The position numbers and the translations under genes were made by a program. From Polycladidibacter hongkongensis (GTDB lineage: Bacteria > Pseudomonadota > Alphaproteobacteria > Rhizobiales > Stappiaceae), in contig NZ_LLWC01000022.1 in the NCBI RefSeq assembly GCF_001561995.1, positions 558,001 to 622,000 on the forward strand: a stretch of 64,000 bases of DNA, in the 5' to 3' direction. The first letter of the stretch is position 1. The number at the start of each line of letters is the position of its first letter. Of this stretch, positions 1-7,896 are shown piece after piece. The notes beneath the pieces were generated by a model, which worked only from the letters and a program-made list of their open reading frames with translations, was not told where the DNA came from and ran no database searches.

Positions 1-225
1 GAACAAAGCGCGGCCACAGCGGAGATTTCCCGCTCGATTCAAACCGTTGCTGTTGCCGCCGACAGTGTGAACAACGAAGTGGTTGGCATAGAAACCCAAA
101 CAAACATGGCCGCCGACGCCTCGTCTAAAGCCAATGATGCAGCACAGCAGCTACTTGATAGCAGCGCACAGGTCTCAAAACAGATTGAGACCTTCTTGAA
201 ACTGGTAAAAACAGACAAGCACTAA
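1..225 (+). CDS. Methyl-accepting chemotaxis protein, C-terminal end (partial)
   Basis: The reading frame is open from the first base and ends at TAA 223-225, giving the last 74 residues. The residues are rich in Ala, Ser, Gln and Glu with heptad-like spacing (ISRSIQTVAVAADSV, then SSAQVSKQIETFLKLV). This is the usual end of the cytoplasmic signalling coiled coil of a methyl-accepting chemotaxis receptor, which relays ligand or energy state to CheA/CheW. The sensor, HAMP and kinase-contact tip lie outside the window, so the ligand cannot be judged. A stem-loop terminator follows immediately. Confidence 0.75.
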   Translation, partial: EQSAATAEISRSIQTVAVAADSVNNEVVGIETQTNMAADASSKANDAAQQLLDSSAQVSKQIETFLKLVKTDKH

Positions 226-227
226 AA

Positions 228-257
228 AAACGGCGCCGAGCGGCGCCGTCTTTTCCT
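228..257. terminator. Bidirectional intrinsic terminator between the chemotaxis receptor and the Lrp-type gene
   Basis: The stem ACGGCGCC (230-237) pairs with GGCGCCGT (242-249) around a 4-base loop. An A-run precedes it and CTTTT follows, so it works in both directions. It sits between two convergent genes. Confidence 0.85.
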
Positions 258-271
258 TACACGGCAAGCAA

Positions 272-745
272 TCAGTCGTCTTCAATCGGCACGCAAGGTA
301 CATCCTTCACCCGCCGGATCGTCAGCGCTGTGCGTACATTGTCCACATTCGGAGTAGATGTCAGCTCACGAATGATGAAAGTCTGAAAACTCTCCAGATC
401 TGGTGCCACACACTTTAAAATAAAGTCGACTTCCCCCGACAGCATAAAGCTCTCACGCACGATGTCCCAGGACTGGATCTTGGCATCAAAAGCGACCAAA
501 TCAGCCTCAGTCTGATTGTGCAACCCAACCATGGCAAAGGCAGTCACTTCATAGCCAAGCTGCTTTTCATCCAGCAAAGTGCGATACCCGCGCACCAGTC
601 CAGCCTCTTCCAGCGCACGAACACGTCGCAGGCACGGCGGAGCAGAGATCCCCACACGCCGGGCAAGCTCCACATTGGTAATACGGCCATCCTCTTGTAG
701 TTCTTTGAGGATTTGCCAATCAATCGTATCTAGTCGCGCCTTCAA
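272..745 (-). CDS. Lrp/AsnC family transcriptional regulator
   Basis: A 157-residue regulator of the feast/famine family. The N-terminal winged helix-turn-helix (IDWQILKELQEDGRIT, then ARRVGISAPPCLRRVRALE) is followed by the C-terminal RAM domain that binds amino acids and drives oligomerisation (residues ~65-150). I place the start at TTG 745. It follows AAAGGA at 6-base spacing and gives the usual family length; upstream ATGs would add 24 residues unlike the family. Lrp-type genes are commonly found next to trxB and the LysR gene in this group. The effector amino acid and targets are not visible. Confidence 0.88.
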   Translation of the reverse strand: MKARLDTIDWQILKELQEDGRITNVELARRVGISAPPCLRRVRALEEAGLVRGYRTLLDEKQLGYEVTAFAMVGLHNQTEADLVAFDAKIQSWDIVRESFMLSGEVDFILKCVAPDLESFQTFIIRELTSTPNVDNVRTALTIRRVKDVPCVPIEDD

Positions 746-904
746 AGCGTATCCTTTGCACTTTTCACCCGAAGATGCTACGAGTTTCCGAAAGCGTGAG
801 CAAACGGCGAACATCATCTACAAATCGGTTCATTGTGTTCTCTTTATTGCTTATCAGCGAAATAGTATACTAAGACAACTTCCCAATTCGACAGATTCGT
901 ACAA

Positions 905-1876
905 ATGATAGACACCTCCTCGCAAAACCTGTGGGTAATAACAGATGGGAAAGCAGGAGATGAAAATCAGTGCCGCGGCGTAGCCGAAGCGTTGGGCTTC
1001 CCCTACGAAACAAAGCGCATAAATCCAAGGAAAGTTTTCGCATGGGCTATGCCCGTCGGGCCTATAGACCCCAAAGACGCGCCATCCAAGCAACATAGCC
1101 CGATAAGACCTCCCTTCCCCACAGTGGCGATCGCTTCTGGCCGTCGTGCTGTTCCCTATTTACGCGCGATTAAAAAGGCCTCTGGTGGCAAAACCCTCAC
1201 TGTCTTTTTGAAGGATCCGCGAACCGGTCCCAAAGCAGCTGATCTAATCTGGGTTGCCCAGCATGATAAGCTGCGCGGACCAAATGTAATTGTTACCGAG
1301 ACCGCACCGCACCTTCTTAGCGCCAGTAAGCTCATTGAGGCTCGCGCCAATCCATGGCCGCAAGTCGCCAAGCTTTCCACACCACGCGCCGCTGTGCTGA
1401 TCGGCGGCAACTCCCGTCACCACACTTTTTCGAAGGAATGCAGTGAGCGCTTGCTCACAGGGCTACGCACCGCCAGCAACACCCACAGCCTGATGATCAC
1501 CGCAAGCCGTCGCACGCCAGCCGCGCTCCAAGCAGAATTGCAAAAACTGGCTTTTGACACAGGGGGGCTGTACTGGGACGGCGAGGGGGAAAACCCGTAC
1601 ATGCAATTCATCGCCAATGCTAATGCCCTTGTTGTCACAGCTGACAGCACCAATATGGTGGGAGAAGCCACCGCAACCGGAAAACCGGTGTTTGTCTTTG
1701 AACCCACTGGCACTCACAAAAAAATTACGGGGTTTTTGCGCAATTTACTCGATAAAGGGGTATTGCACCCCTTCCCAGCCCCGCTGGAAGGTTCTACCTA
1801 CGAGCCAATCGATTCAACACCGATCATCGCACAGGCTATCCGTCAAATGCTGGATGCCCGTCGAGATACCGCGTAG
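905..1876 (+). CDS. ELM1-family (DUF1022) glycosyltransferase-like protein
   Basis: A 323-residue protein of the Mito_fiss_Elm1 family (PF06258). It opens with WVITDGKAGDENQCRGVAEALG, written here as the family's typical start WVITDGKAGDEN. The middle has VAIASGRRAVPYLRAI, and the C-terminal part VVTADSTNMVGEATATGKPV resembles the donor-binding half of GT-B glycosyltransferases. The family is named after a plant mitochondrial division factor, but its bacterial function is not established. It reads into trxB with a 29-base gap, so co-transcription is likely. No clear ribosome site precedes ATG 905, so the start is tentative. Confidence 0.8.
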   Translation: MIDTSSQNLWVITDGKAGDENQCRGVAEALGFPYETKRINPRKVFAWAMPVGPIDPKDAPSKQHSPIRPPFPTVAIASGRRAVPYLRAIKKASGGKTLTVFLKDPRTGPKAADLIWVAQHDKLRGPNVIVTETAPHLLSASKLIEARANPWPQVAKLSTPRAAVLIGGNSRHHTFSKECSERLLTGLRTASNTHSLMITASRRTPAALQAELQKLAFDTGGLYWDGEGENPYMQFIANANALVVTADSTNMVGEATATGKPVFVFEPTGTHKKITGFLRNLLDKGVLHPFPAPLEGSTYEPIDSTPIIAQAIRQMLDARRDTA

Positions 1877-1905
1877 AAGCCGCCGCATATTGTAAGGAAC
1901 ACACC

Positions 1906-2871
1906 ATGGCCACCAAGCACTCCAAACTGCTGATCATCGGCTCCGGCCCCGCTGGCTACACCGCAGCCATCTATGGCGCCCGTGCCATGTTGGAACCGAC
2001 CCTCATCACCGGTATTCAAACGGGTGGGCAGCTGACCATCACCACAGATGTAGAAAACTATCCCGGCTTCGCAGATCCAATCCAAGGCCCATGGCTGGTG
2101 GAGGAAATGCGCAAGCAGGCTGAGAACGTCGGCACAAAAATCGAGTACGACACCATTGTCGAGGCTGATCTCTCTGCAAAGCCCGTCCGCCTCACCGCCG
2201 ACAGCGGCAATGTTTATACTGCAGATACGCTGGTAATCGCCACAGGCGCTCAGGCAAAGTGGCTAGGGCTTGAATCTGAGGTTAAGTACCAAGCAGGGGG
2301 CGTTTCTGCATGTGCCACCTGTGATGGTTTCTTCTATCGCGGCAAGGAAGTTGTTGTCGTTGGTGGTGGCAACTCTGCTGTTGAAGAAGCGCTCTACCTC
2401 GCCAATCTGGCCAGCAAGGTAACTCTCATCCACCGCCGCGACAGTTTGCGTGCGGAAAAGATCCTGCAAGATCGCCTCTTCAAGCACGAACGCATTGAAG
2501 TCCGCTGGAACAACGCTATTGAAGAGATTGTTGGCACCGAAAGTCCGGCCGTCGTCACTGGCGTAAAGCTGCGAGACACCAACACCGGCGAACTCAGCGA
2601 ACTCGCCACAGATGGTGTCTTCATCGCCATTGGCCATGCTCCGGCTGTCGAGCTGTTTAAAGATCAGCTCAAACTGAAGGAATCAGGCTACCTTTGGACG
2701 GCGCCAGATTCTACACAGACCTCGATAGAGGGCGTGTACGCGGCCGGTGATGTGACCGACGATAAATATCGGCAGGCTGTTACAGCCGCTGGCATGGGCT
2801 GCATGGCAGCGCTAGAGGCCGAAAAATATCTCGCCGCGCTTGAGGCCAAGCAAAGCGAGGCAGCAGAATAA
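1906..2871 (+). CDS. trxB: Thioredoxin-disulfide reductase
   Basis: A flavoprotein of 321 residues that reduces thioredoxin with NADPH. It has the FAD site GSGPAGYTAA (res 12-21), the redox-active CATC pair (Cys136 and Cys139), the NADPH motif GGGNSAVEEA, and the C-terminal FAD motif YAAGDV. AAGGA precedes ATG 1906 at good spacing. It is followed by a LysR gene, the same order as trxB-lsrB of rhizobia, where the regulator is tied to redox control. Nothing unusual in length or key residues. Confidence 0.97.
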   Translation: MATKHSKLLIIGSGPAGYTAAIYGARAMLEPTLITGIQTGGQLTITTDVENYPGFADPIQGPWLVEEMRKQAENVGTKIEYDTIVEADLSAKPVRLTADSGNVYTADTLVIATGAQAKWLGLESEVKYQAGGVSACATCDGFFYRGKEVVVVGGGNSAVEEALYLANLASKVTLIHRRDSLRAEKILQDRLFKHERIEVRWNNAIEEIVGTESPAVVTGVKLRDTNTGELSELATDGVFIAIGHAPAVELFKDQLKLKESGYLWTAPDSTQTSIEGVYAAGDVTDDKYRQAVTAAGMGCMAALEAEKYLAALEAKQSEAAE

Positions 2872-2933
2872 CAATAATGGCTCTGCATCAAACATATGCA
2901 GAGCCTTCATGGCGCTAGATGGGAGAAAGCGAT

Positions 2934-3845
2934 ATGCAGGGGCGGTCAATGGACTGGGATAAGCTGAGAATTTTTCATGCAGCCGCGCAGGCGGGCAGCT
3001 TTACCCATGCCGGCGAAACTTTGAATATGAGCCAGTCCGCTGTATCCCGTCAGGTCAGTGCGCTTGAAAGCGAGCTCGGCGTCTCGCTTTTTCACCGCCA
3101 TGCCCGCGGCCTAATCCTCACCGAGCAAGGTGAGTTGCTCTATCGCACCTCCCGCGAAGTCTTGATGAAGCTGGAGTCGGTTCAGGCCCGCCTAACCGAC
3201 ACCAAGGAAAAGCCATCCGGCTTGCTACGCATCACCACCACTGTCGGCCTTGGCTCGACGTGGCTGACGGCCCGTGTTAACGAATTCATCGATCTGTACC
3301 CAGATATGCGGCTGGAAATTATCTGTCAGGATGACGAGCTGGACTTGGGTATGCGCGAAGCTGACGTCGCTATTCGCCTGCGCCAACCAACCCAGCCAGA
3401 CCTGATTCAACGTAAACTCTTTACCGTGCACTTCCATGTATATGCTGCGCCTAGTTATCTAGAACGATTTGGCACCCCAAATTCTGCCGAGGATCTCGCA
3501 AACCACCGTATCATCACCATCGGCGACAACACGCCATCGTATTTGCGCGGCATGAACTGGCTAGAAACCACAGAGCTGCCAACCGGCGAACAACGCGACA
3601 TAGCCTTGAAGGTGAATAACCTTGTCGGCATCAAACGCGCCGTCCAAAAAGGCATTGGCCTTGCCATTCTGCCAGATTACATGGTGGAGTCTGATGCTGG
3701 CATCGTCCCGGTTATGTCGACCAAGGAAGAAACGCTGCCCTCTTTCGACACATATTTTGTCTATCCCTCGGAGCTGCGCAATACCGCGCGCGTCACCGCC
3801 TTCCGCGATTTCCTTGTTTCCTATGCCGAAAGATGGACACACTAG
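2934..3845 (+). CDS. lsrB: LysR-type regulator, LsrB/VtlR-like
   Basis: A LysR-type regulator of about 303 residues. The DNA-binding helix-turn-helix begins at MDWDKLRIFHAAAQAGSFT and includes SQSAVSRQVSALE. The effector-binding domain covers residues ~95-295. I prefer ATG 2934, which has GGGAG at 7-base spacing; ATG 2919 and 2949 are alternatives. Position directly after trxB and the N-terminal sequence suggest the conserved alphaproteobacterial LsrB (Sinorhizobium) / VtlR (Brucella) group, which controls envelope, redox and virulence traits. VtlR is known to activate the sRNA AbcR2. An AbcR-like sRNA lies ~250 bases downstream here, which supports the assignment. Only one cysteine is present, so a multi-cysteine redox switch is unlikely. 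Confidence 0.85.
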   Translation: MQGRSMDWDKLRIFHAAAQAGSFTHAGETLNMSQSAVSRQVSALESELGVSLFHRHARGLILTEQGELLYRTSREVLMKLESVQARLTDTKEKPSGLLRITTTVGLGSTWLTARVNEFIDLYPDMRLEIICQDDELDLGMREADVAIRLRQPTQPDLIQRKLFTVHFHVYAAPSYLERFGTPNSAEDLANHRIITIGDNTPSYLRGMNWLETTELPTGEQRDIALKVNNLVGIKRAVQKGIGLAILPDYMVESDAGIVPVMSTKEETLPSFDTYFVYPSELRNTARVTAFRDFLVSYAERWTH

Positions 3846-4033
3846 CCACGTCAGTGGTGGAATAACTATCCACATAGTAATGTATGCCAAAGGCAATGCG
3901 AGGCCGCAAAGCCCCGCAAGCAATGTATTCAATACCTAAATATTCAAATTTCCCCTAAGGCAACAAAGACTTGCCGGAAGATTACCGCGACATCCTGCCC
4001 TATCGTCAATCGATCTTCACTGGTATACCGTAA

Positions 4034-4052
4034 TTGCATATCTGCATTGCAA
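4034..4052. promoter_or_regulatory. Candidate LysR-type operator upstream of the sRNA
   Basis: A perfect inverted repeat, TTGCA-N9-TGCAA. It lies ~28 bases ahead of the predicted -35 hexamer of the downstream sRNA, where LysR-type activators usually bind. The nearest regulator gene is the LsrB/VtlR-like gene just upstream. Binding is inference. Confidence 0.45.
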
Positions 4053-4061
4053 AAAAGTTCC

Positions 4062-4094
4062 TTGAACCAAGGAGAATGCACTGCATATATGCAG
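4062..4094 (+). promoter_or_regulatory. Predicted promoter of the AbcR-like sRNA
   Basis: TTGAAC (4062-4067) could be the -35. A -10 of type ATATAT (4085-4090) follows at 17 bases. The -10 lies inside the perfect palindrome CTGCATATATGCAG (4081-4094), which could also be an operator. Transcription would start near 4096-4100. Confidence 0.45.
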
Positions 4095-4096
4095 CA

Positions 4097-4230
4097 GCTG
4101 TTGATCAGCGAGGCACAACTCTCCTCCCTGTGGCTCGCATCTGATCAGCTGTTCCCCTCTGGAAGGTGATTGCACCAAAACTCTGGTGTTTATCAATTAG
4201 ACTGCCGGGCCTTTGGCCCGGCTTTTTTTT
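4097..4230 (+). ncRNA. Candidate AbcR (alpha-r15) trans-acting small RNA
   Basis: A gene-free stretch with the layout of the AbcR/alpha-r15 family of Hfq-dependent sRNAs. The first hairpin pairs TGATCAG (4102-4108) with CTGATCA (4141-4147). It continues inward through CGAG/CTCG and CAC/GTG, leaving CTCTCCTCCCT exposed in the apical loop (4117-4129). That loop is an anti-Shine-Dalgarno sequence. A second pyrimidine patch, TTCCCCTCT (4152-4160), lies in the linker. A small CACC/GGTG hairpin (4173-4188) and a strong terminator follow. These RNAs are known to repress many ABC-transporter mRNAs by blocking ribosome binding. The 5' end is inferred from the promoter. Family membership rests on architecture and neighbour, not on an alignment. 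Confidence 0.72.
4204..4230 (+). terminator. Intrinsic terminator of the AbcR-like sRNA
   Basis: GCCGGGCC (4204-4211) pairs with GGCCCGGC (4215-4222) around TTT, followed by eight T. A very strong Rho-independent terminator with no coding gene in front of it, which itself argues for an RNA gene upstream. Confidence 0.92.
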
Positions 4231-4346
4231 GCCTATACTTCAATAAATTACGAACTTTGGCGCCGCTAATCTCGGCGGAGTACAAAAAGCAGAGCGCTGC
4301 CCATCCTGTTCATATATGAGCATAAGCACTCCAGTTGCACCCCGCC

Positions 4347-4384
4347 CAATTTCTAGGCACACGCTGTGCAATTTCTATGCACAC
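4347..4384. repeat. Tandem 16-base direct repeats, 22-base period
   Basis: Copies at 4347-4362 and 4369-4384 differ at one base (CAATTTCTAKGCACAC). Their spacing of 22 bases is about two helical turns, as for paired operator sites. The GCACA-CGC-TGTGC palindrome (4357-4369) bridges them. An AGGAGGG sequence and an ATG (4397) opening a 34-codon frame follow, but spacing is too tight and the frame runs antisense into msrP, so I do not call that gene. Confidence 0.45.
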
Positions 4385-4433
4385 AAAAAGGAGGGAATGA
4401 GCAAGCTACAGTTAAAAGTAAAAGTTCCTCCAT

Positions 4434-5399
4434 CTAGCGATAAAGCGCTTCACCTTCCATATGCTTGTAAAGGTGCGCAACATACTTACCATAGCCATTA
4501 AACAACTTTGTTGGCACGCGCTCACCACTGCCCAGTAGCCGCTCACTTGCCTGCGACCACCTCGGGTGCGGCACCTTGGGGTTTACATTCGCCCAAAATC
4601 CGTACTCATCACCCGCGATCTCTTGCCAAAAGCTCACAGGCCGCTCTTCAACAAAGGATATCTTGGTAATCCCCTTGATAGACTTAAAGCCATACTTCCA
4701 AGGCGTTACCAACCGAACAGGGGCGCCAAACTGTTTGGCAAGCGGCTTGCCATATATGCCAGTCGCAATGAACGCCAATTCATTTTGCGCCTCGGCCATG
4801 GAGAGGCCCTCCACATATGGCCATGGATACCAGAACTGGTTTTGCCCACTTGCTTGCGACGGGCGCTTAAACCCCTCTAAGCGCACATACCGTGCCCCCG
4901 ACAGTGGCCGCACCATCGCCACAAGGTCTTTGAGCGCGAACCCGCTCCACGGAACTGTCATGGCCCACGCCTCAACACAGCGATGCCGATAAACCCGCTC
5001 TTCCAGCTCCATTCGTTTTACCAACTGGTCCATATCGAGCTTGAGCGGCCGTTCAACCAAGCCATCAATCTCCACAGTCCACCCATCGATATCCAACCCT
5101 TGTGCCAAGGCTGCGATCTCTTTGTGAGAACCAAATTCGAAATAGTTATTGTAGTTTTTCGAAATACGCTCCGGCGTCAGACCTCGGCCAGCTTCATAGG
5201 CCTCGCTACGCACCGCAGGATAAGGCGTTGCTGCCAGTGCCTCGCTTGCCCCGGGTAAAAGCCCTGAGGCCAAAGCACCACCACCAATCGCGCCAAACCC
5301 CATGTGACGCAGCAGCTGTCGCCGGTTCAGATATACCTCTTCGGGAGTAACATCGCCTTCGTAATGACCAAATCTGTTTTTGTGTTTTAGCTGATGCAT
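4434..5399 (-). CDS. msrP: Periplasmic methionine-sulfoxide reductase, molybdopterin subunit MsrP
   Basis: MsrP (YedY) reduces methionine sulfoxide in periplasmic proteins with a Mo-molybdopterin cofactor. The 321-residue protein has a Tat signal (NRRQLLRHMGFGAIGGGALA, res 26-45). It also has the sulfite-oxidase fold with the molybdenum-binding cysteine at residue 141 (RHRCVEAWAMTVPWSG). The start ATG 5399 follows GAGGG at 5-base spacing. The usual haem-membrane partner msrQ, normally next to msrP, is absent on both sides, so electrons must come from an unlinked MsrQ or another donor. The molybdopterin genes moaD and moaE lie elsewhere in the window. Confidence 0.93.
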   Translation of the reverse strand: MHQLKHKNRFGHYEGDVTPEEVYLNRRQLLRHMGFGAIGGGALASGLLPGASEALAATPYPAVRSEAYEAGRGLTPERISKNYNNYFEFGSHKEIAALAQGLDIDGWTVEIDGLVERPLKLDMDQLVKRMELEERVYRHRCVEAWAMTVPWSGFALKDLVAMVRPLSGARYVRLEGFKRPSQASGQNQFWYPWPYVEGLSMAEAQNELAFIATGIYGKPLAKQFGAPVRLVTPWKYGFKSIKGITKISFVEERPVSFWQEIAGDEYGFWANVNPKVPHPRWSQASERLLGSGERVPTKLFNGYGKYVAHLYKHMEGEALYR

Positions 5400-5525
5400 G
5401 GGTCCCTCACTTTGCGATAACACTAAGCGATCACAAGGATAAACTCCAAATCAACAGCATGTGAGCAGCGCACAATGCTGCCGGAGCAAATGCCCCGACA
5501 GCAACCTGACAACAATTTTGGAAAC

Positions 5526-7592
5526 CTAGGCGCTGGCCTCGGCCTTGGCCTTCACCACTTGCTCCGCCGCGCGCCCGGTCAGCTCTGCCAGATGGTCAAA
5601 ACTGCGCTTCAAAGATGCCACACCCGCAGTTGCAGAGCGCATTTCCACGATAATATCGGCCAGTTCGCTTTCCGGCACCATCGCTTCCACTTCGTCCCAG
5701 CCATCCCAGTTCTCTCGGGCATCAAAGCCGAGTATCTGCCCACGCCTTCCAGATATAATCGCGTTAATCTTCGCGGTTGTCTCACTGGGGCAATGCACAA
5801 CGACCTTGCAAATTGGCTCCAGCAGCACCGGCTTGCATTGCGGCAACCCTTCTCGCATCCCCAAAATAGCAGCCATGCGGAATGCCTGGTCTGAACTGTC
5901 AACACTATGGTAGGAGCCATCGCGCAGCACCACAGCCACATCAACAACAGGGAAGCCCAGCGGCCCTTTCTGCAACGCTTCTTTTACCCCCTCACCAACA
6001 GAAGGAATGTACTGCTTAGGCACCACACCGCCGCTGATAGTATCGGAGAAACTGTGCCCCTCGCCTCTTGGCATCGGCGCAATGTCAATCACCACATCAC
6101 CAAACTGGCCATGCCCACCGCTTTGCTTTTTATGCCGGCCACGCACATTTGTCCCACTTCGGATCGTTTCCATGTAGGCAACAGATGGCATGCCGGACTT
6201 CACCGCCAACCCATAACGACCTTGCAGCTTCTCCAATGCCACCCTCAAGTGCATTTCCCCCTGCCCTTCAAGCAGGGTCTCCGCACTACTTTGTACATGC
6301 GTCATACGCAAGGAAGGATCTTCTTCCACCAACTTAGCAAGGGCTGCTGATAGGCGAACTTCGTCCTTTCGCTCCTCAACGGCAATGGCCTTGGAAAGCG
6401 TGGGCTCAAGAACGAGGCCACTATCCAGCAGCACCTCAGGAGCGGCACCAACACCAAGTGTCTCACCCGTGCTTACAGGTTCGAGTTTGGCCAAGCCAAC
6501 CAAGCCCCCCGCTTCACAGCTTGCCACCTTGGTTGTTTTCTCGCCTTGCAGGGTAAACAGGCCCGCTGGCTTACCAACCTCCCCTGACTTTGCGTAGATA
6601 ACCCCACTCTCCGCCACACTGCCACGCAAGACACGGGCAATGCTGAGTTTGCCACCATGCGCGGTATGAAGCGTTTTTAATACTTGCAGCAAAGGCACAC
6701 CCTCCGGTGCGATCCCAAGGCGGGAGCAAGTATCCACCACCCTCGGCCCTTCATGCCGTAACGCCTTAAGCAAGCGGCGAATTCCGTTCCCTTGCTCAGA
6801 ACTGCCAATAAAAACGGGGCAGATATCGCCATTTTTCATTTCGCCAACCAGATCTTCAAAGACTTGGAAGGTCTCGGGCGCGATATCCTCGAGCAGCTGC
6901 TCCATCAACGCATCATCATGATCCGCCAATGTCTCCAGCATATTATAGCGTGCCTCTACTTCCCGCGCCTGATCATCAGAGGGAATGGCAATCTGCTCGC
7001 TTGGTGCACCATCATGATAGATAAATGCCCGCTCCAGCGCTAAGTCGATAAAACCGGTAACATGCCCATCCTTCCACATTGGCAATTGCCGCAGCACCAG
7101 TGGCACCGCAGAGGCCCTTTGCAGCTGCATCAGAGAATGGCGCACCCCATGGCTCGCCCTGTCAATCTTATTGAGATACATAATCCGCGGGATTCCGCGG
7201 TCTTCCAGATGCTTTAAAATAACTTGCAGTGCCGGTATCTTCTTCTCATCCGGCTCGGCGACAACAATGGCCATATCCACGCCATCCAGCACCGCATCTG
7301 TTTCCTGCAAAAACTCGATCGACCCGGGTGTGTCGATAAAAATGAACTCTTCGCCTTTGTAGTTGGTCCCCGCCACGTTGAGTTCCACGCTCATCGTGTG
7401 ACTACGTGCTTCTGGTGAGGCGTCACCAAGTGTTGTCCCGGCGCTCACGCTCCCCTGTCTGCTAATTGCCCCCGTTCGTGCCAATAAAGCTTCAAGCAGC
7501 GTTGTTTTCCCGCTACCGAAAGGCCCTACAATTGCAACACAACGAGGGCCGACTCCCCTGCCTCCGGCATCTCCTACCCGTTTTTCTCCCAT
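5526..7592 (-). CDS. Elongation factor G-like translational GTPase (EF-G2 type)
   Basis: A 688-residue GTPase with the five-domain EF-G plan. The P-loop reads GPFGSGKTTL, the G3 motif DTPGS replaces the usual DTPGH, and the G4 motif is NKID. The fourth domain includes HKKQSGGHGQFGDV. The divergent G3 (Ser for the catalytic His) and a shortened G domain mark the EF-G-like paralogue common in alphaproteobacteria rather than the housekeeping fusA. Its role is not settled. ATG 7592 follows AAGGGAG; a longer start would add 15 hydrophobic residues. It stands alone on the minus strand. Confidence 0.87.
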   Translation of the reverse strand: MGEKRVGDAGGRGVGPRCVAIVGPFGSGKTTLLEALLARTGAISRQGSVSAGTTLGDASPEARSHTMSVELNVAGTNYKGEEFIFIDTPGSIEFLQETDAVLDGVDMAIVVAEPDEKKIPALQVILKHLEDRGIPRIMYLNKIDRASHGVRHSLMQLQRASAVPLVLRQLPMWKDGHVTGFIDLALERAFIYHDGAPSEQIAIPSDDQAREVEARYNMLETLADHDDALMEQLLEDIAPETFQVFEDLVGEMKNGDICPVFIGSSEQGNGIRRLLKALRHEGPRVVDTCSRLGIAPEGVPLLQVLKTLHTAHGGKLSIARVLRGSVAESGVIYAKSGEVGKPAGLFTLQGEKTTKVASCEAGGLVGLAKLEPVSTGETLGVGAAPEVLLDSGLVLEPTLSKAIAVEERKDEVRLSAALAKLVEEDPSLRMTHVQSSAETLLEGQGEMHLRVALEKLQGRYGLAVKSGMPSVAYMETIRSGTNVRGRHKKQSGGHGQFGDVVIDIAPMPRGEGHSFSDTISGGVVPKQYIPSVGEGVKEALQKGPLGFPVVDVAVVLRDGSYHSVDSSDQAFRMAAILGMREGLPQCKPVLLEPICKVVVHCPSETTAKINAIISGRRGQILGFDARENWDGWDEVEAMVPESELADIIVEMRSATAGVASLKRSFDHLAELTGRAAEQVVKAKAEASA

Positions 7593-7837
7593 GGCCGTCA
7601 CTCCCTTTAGATGAAATAGGGCAACAAAGCAAAGCACCTATAAAAGCAAAGGCGCTCCAGATACTTTGCGCCGCCCCGCGCCTTGCGGGTCTCCATCCTC
7701 GCGCTGTTTGCCCCCCTTGCGCAACCAAAGAAATATCACTGCTGCAAAAACGTGACAGTCCGCCGCATGTCATCCCCCTCAGGTACGGCTTGAATTTGTG
7801 AGGAGAAAAACACCTATGGCGCGAATGAGATCAAGGC
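7593..7837. other. Gene-free gap between the EF-G-like gene and the DUF992 terminator
   Basis: The stretch should hold the promoter of the EF-G-like gene on the minus strand. I see no convincing gene. A 40-codon frame starting at 7816 is discussed under rejected items. Confidence 0.4.
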
Positions 7838-7867
7838 AAAAAACCCGCTTCTTGGCCAAGAAGCGGG
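7838..7867 (-). terminator. Intrinsic terminator of the DUF992 gene
   Basis: A perfect 24-base palindrome, CCCGCTTCTTGG (7844-7855) with its complement (7856-7867). On the minus strand a run of six T follows. It lies ~30 bases after the DUF992 stop codon. Confidence 0.88.
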
Positions 7868-7896
7868 CCCAAACTATTCATAGTCGGAAATTACCG

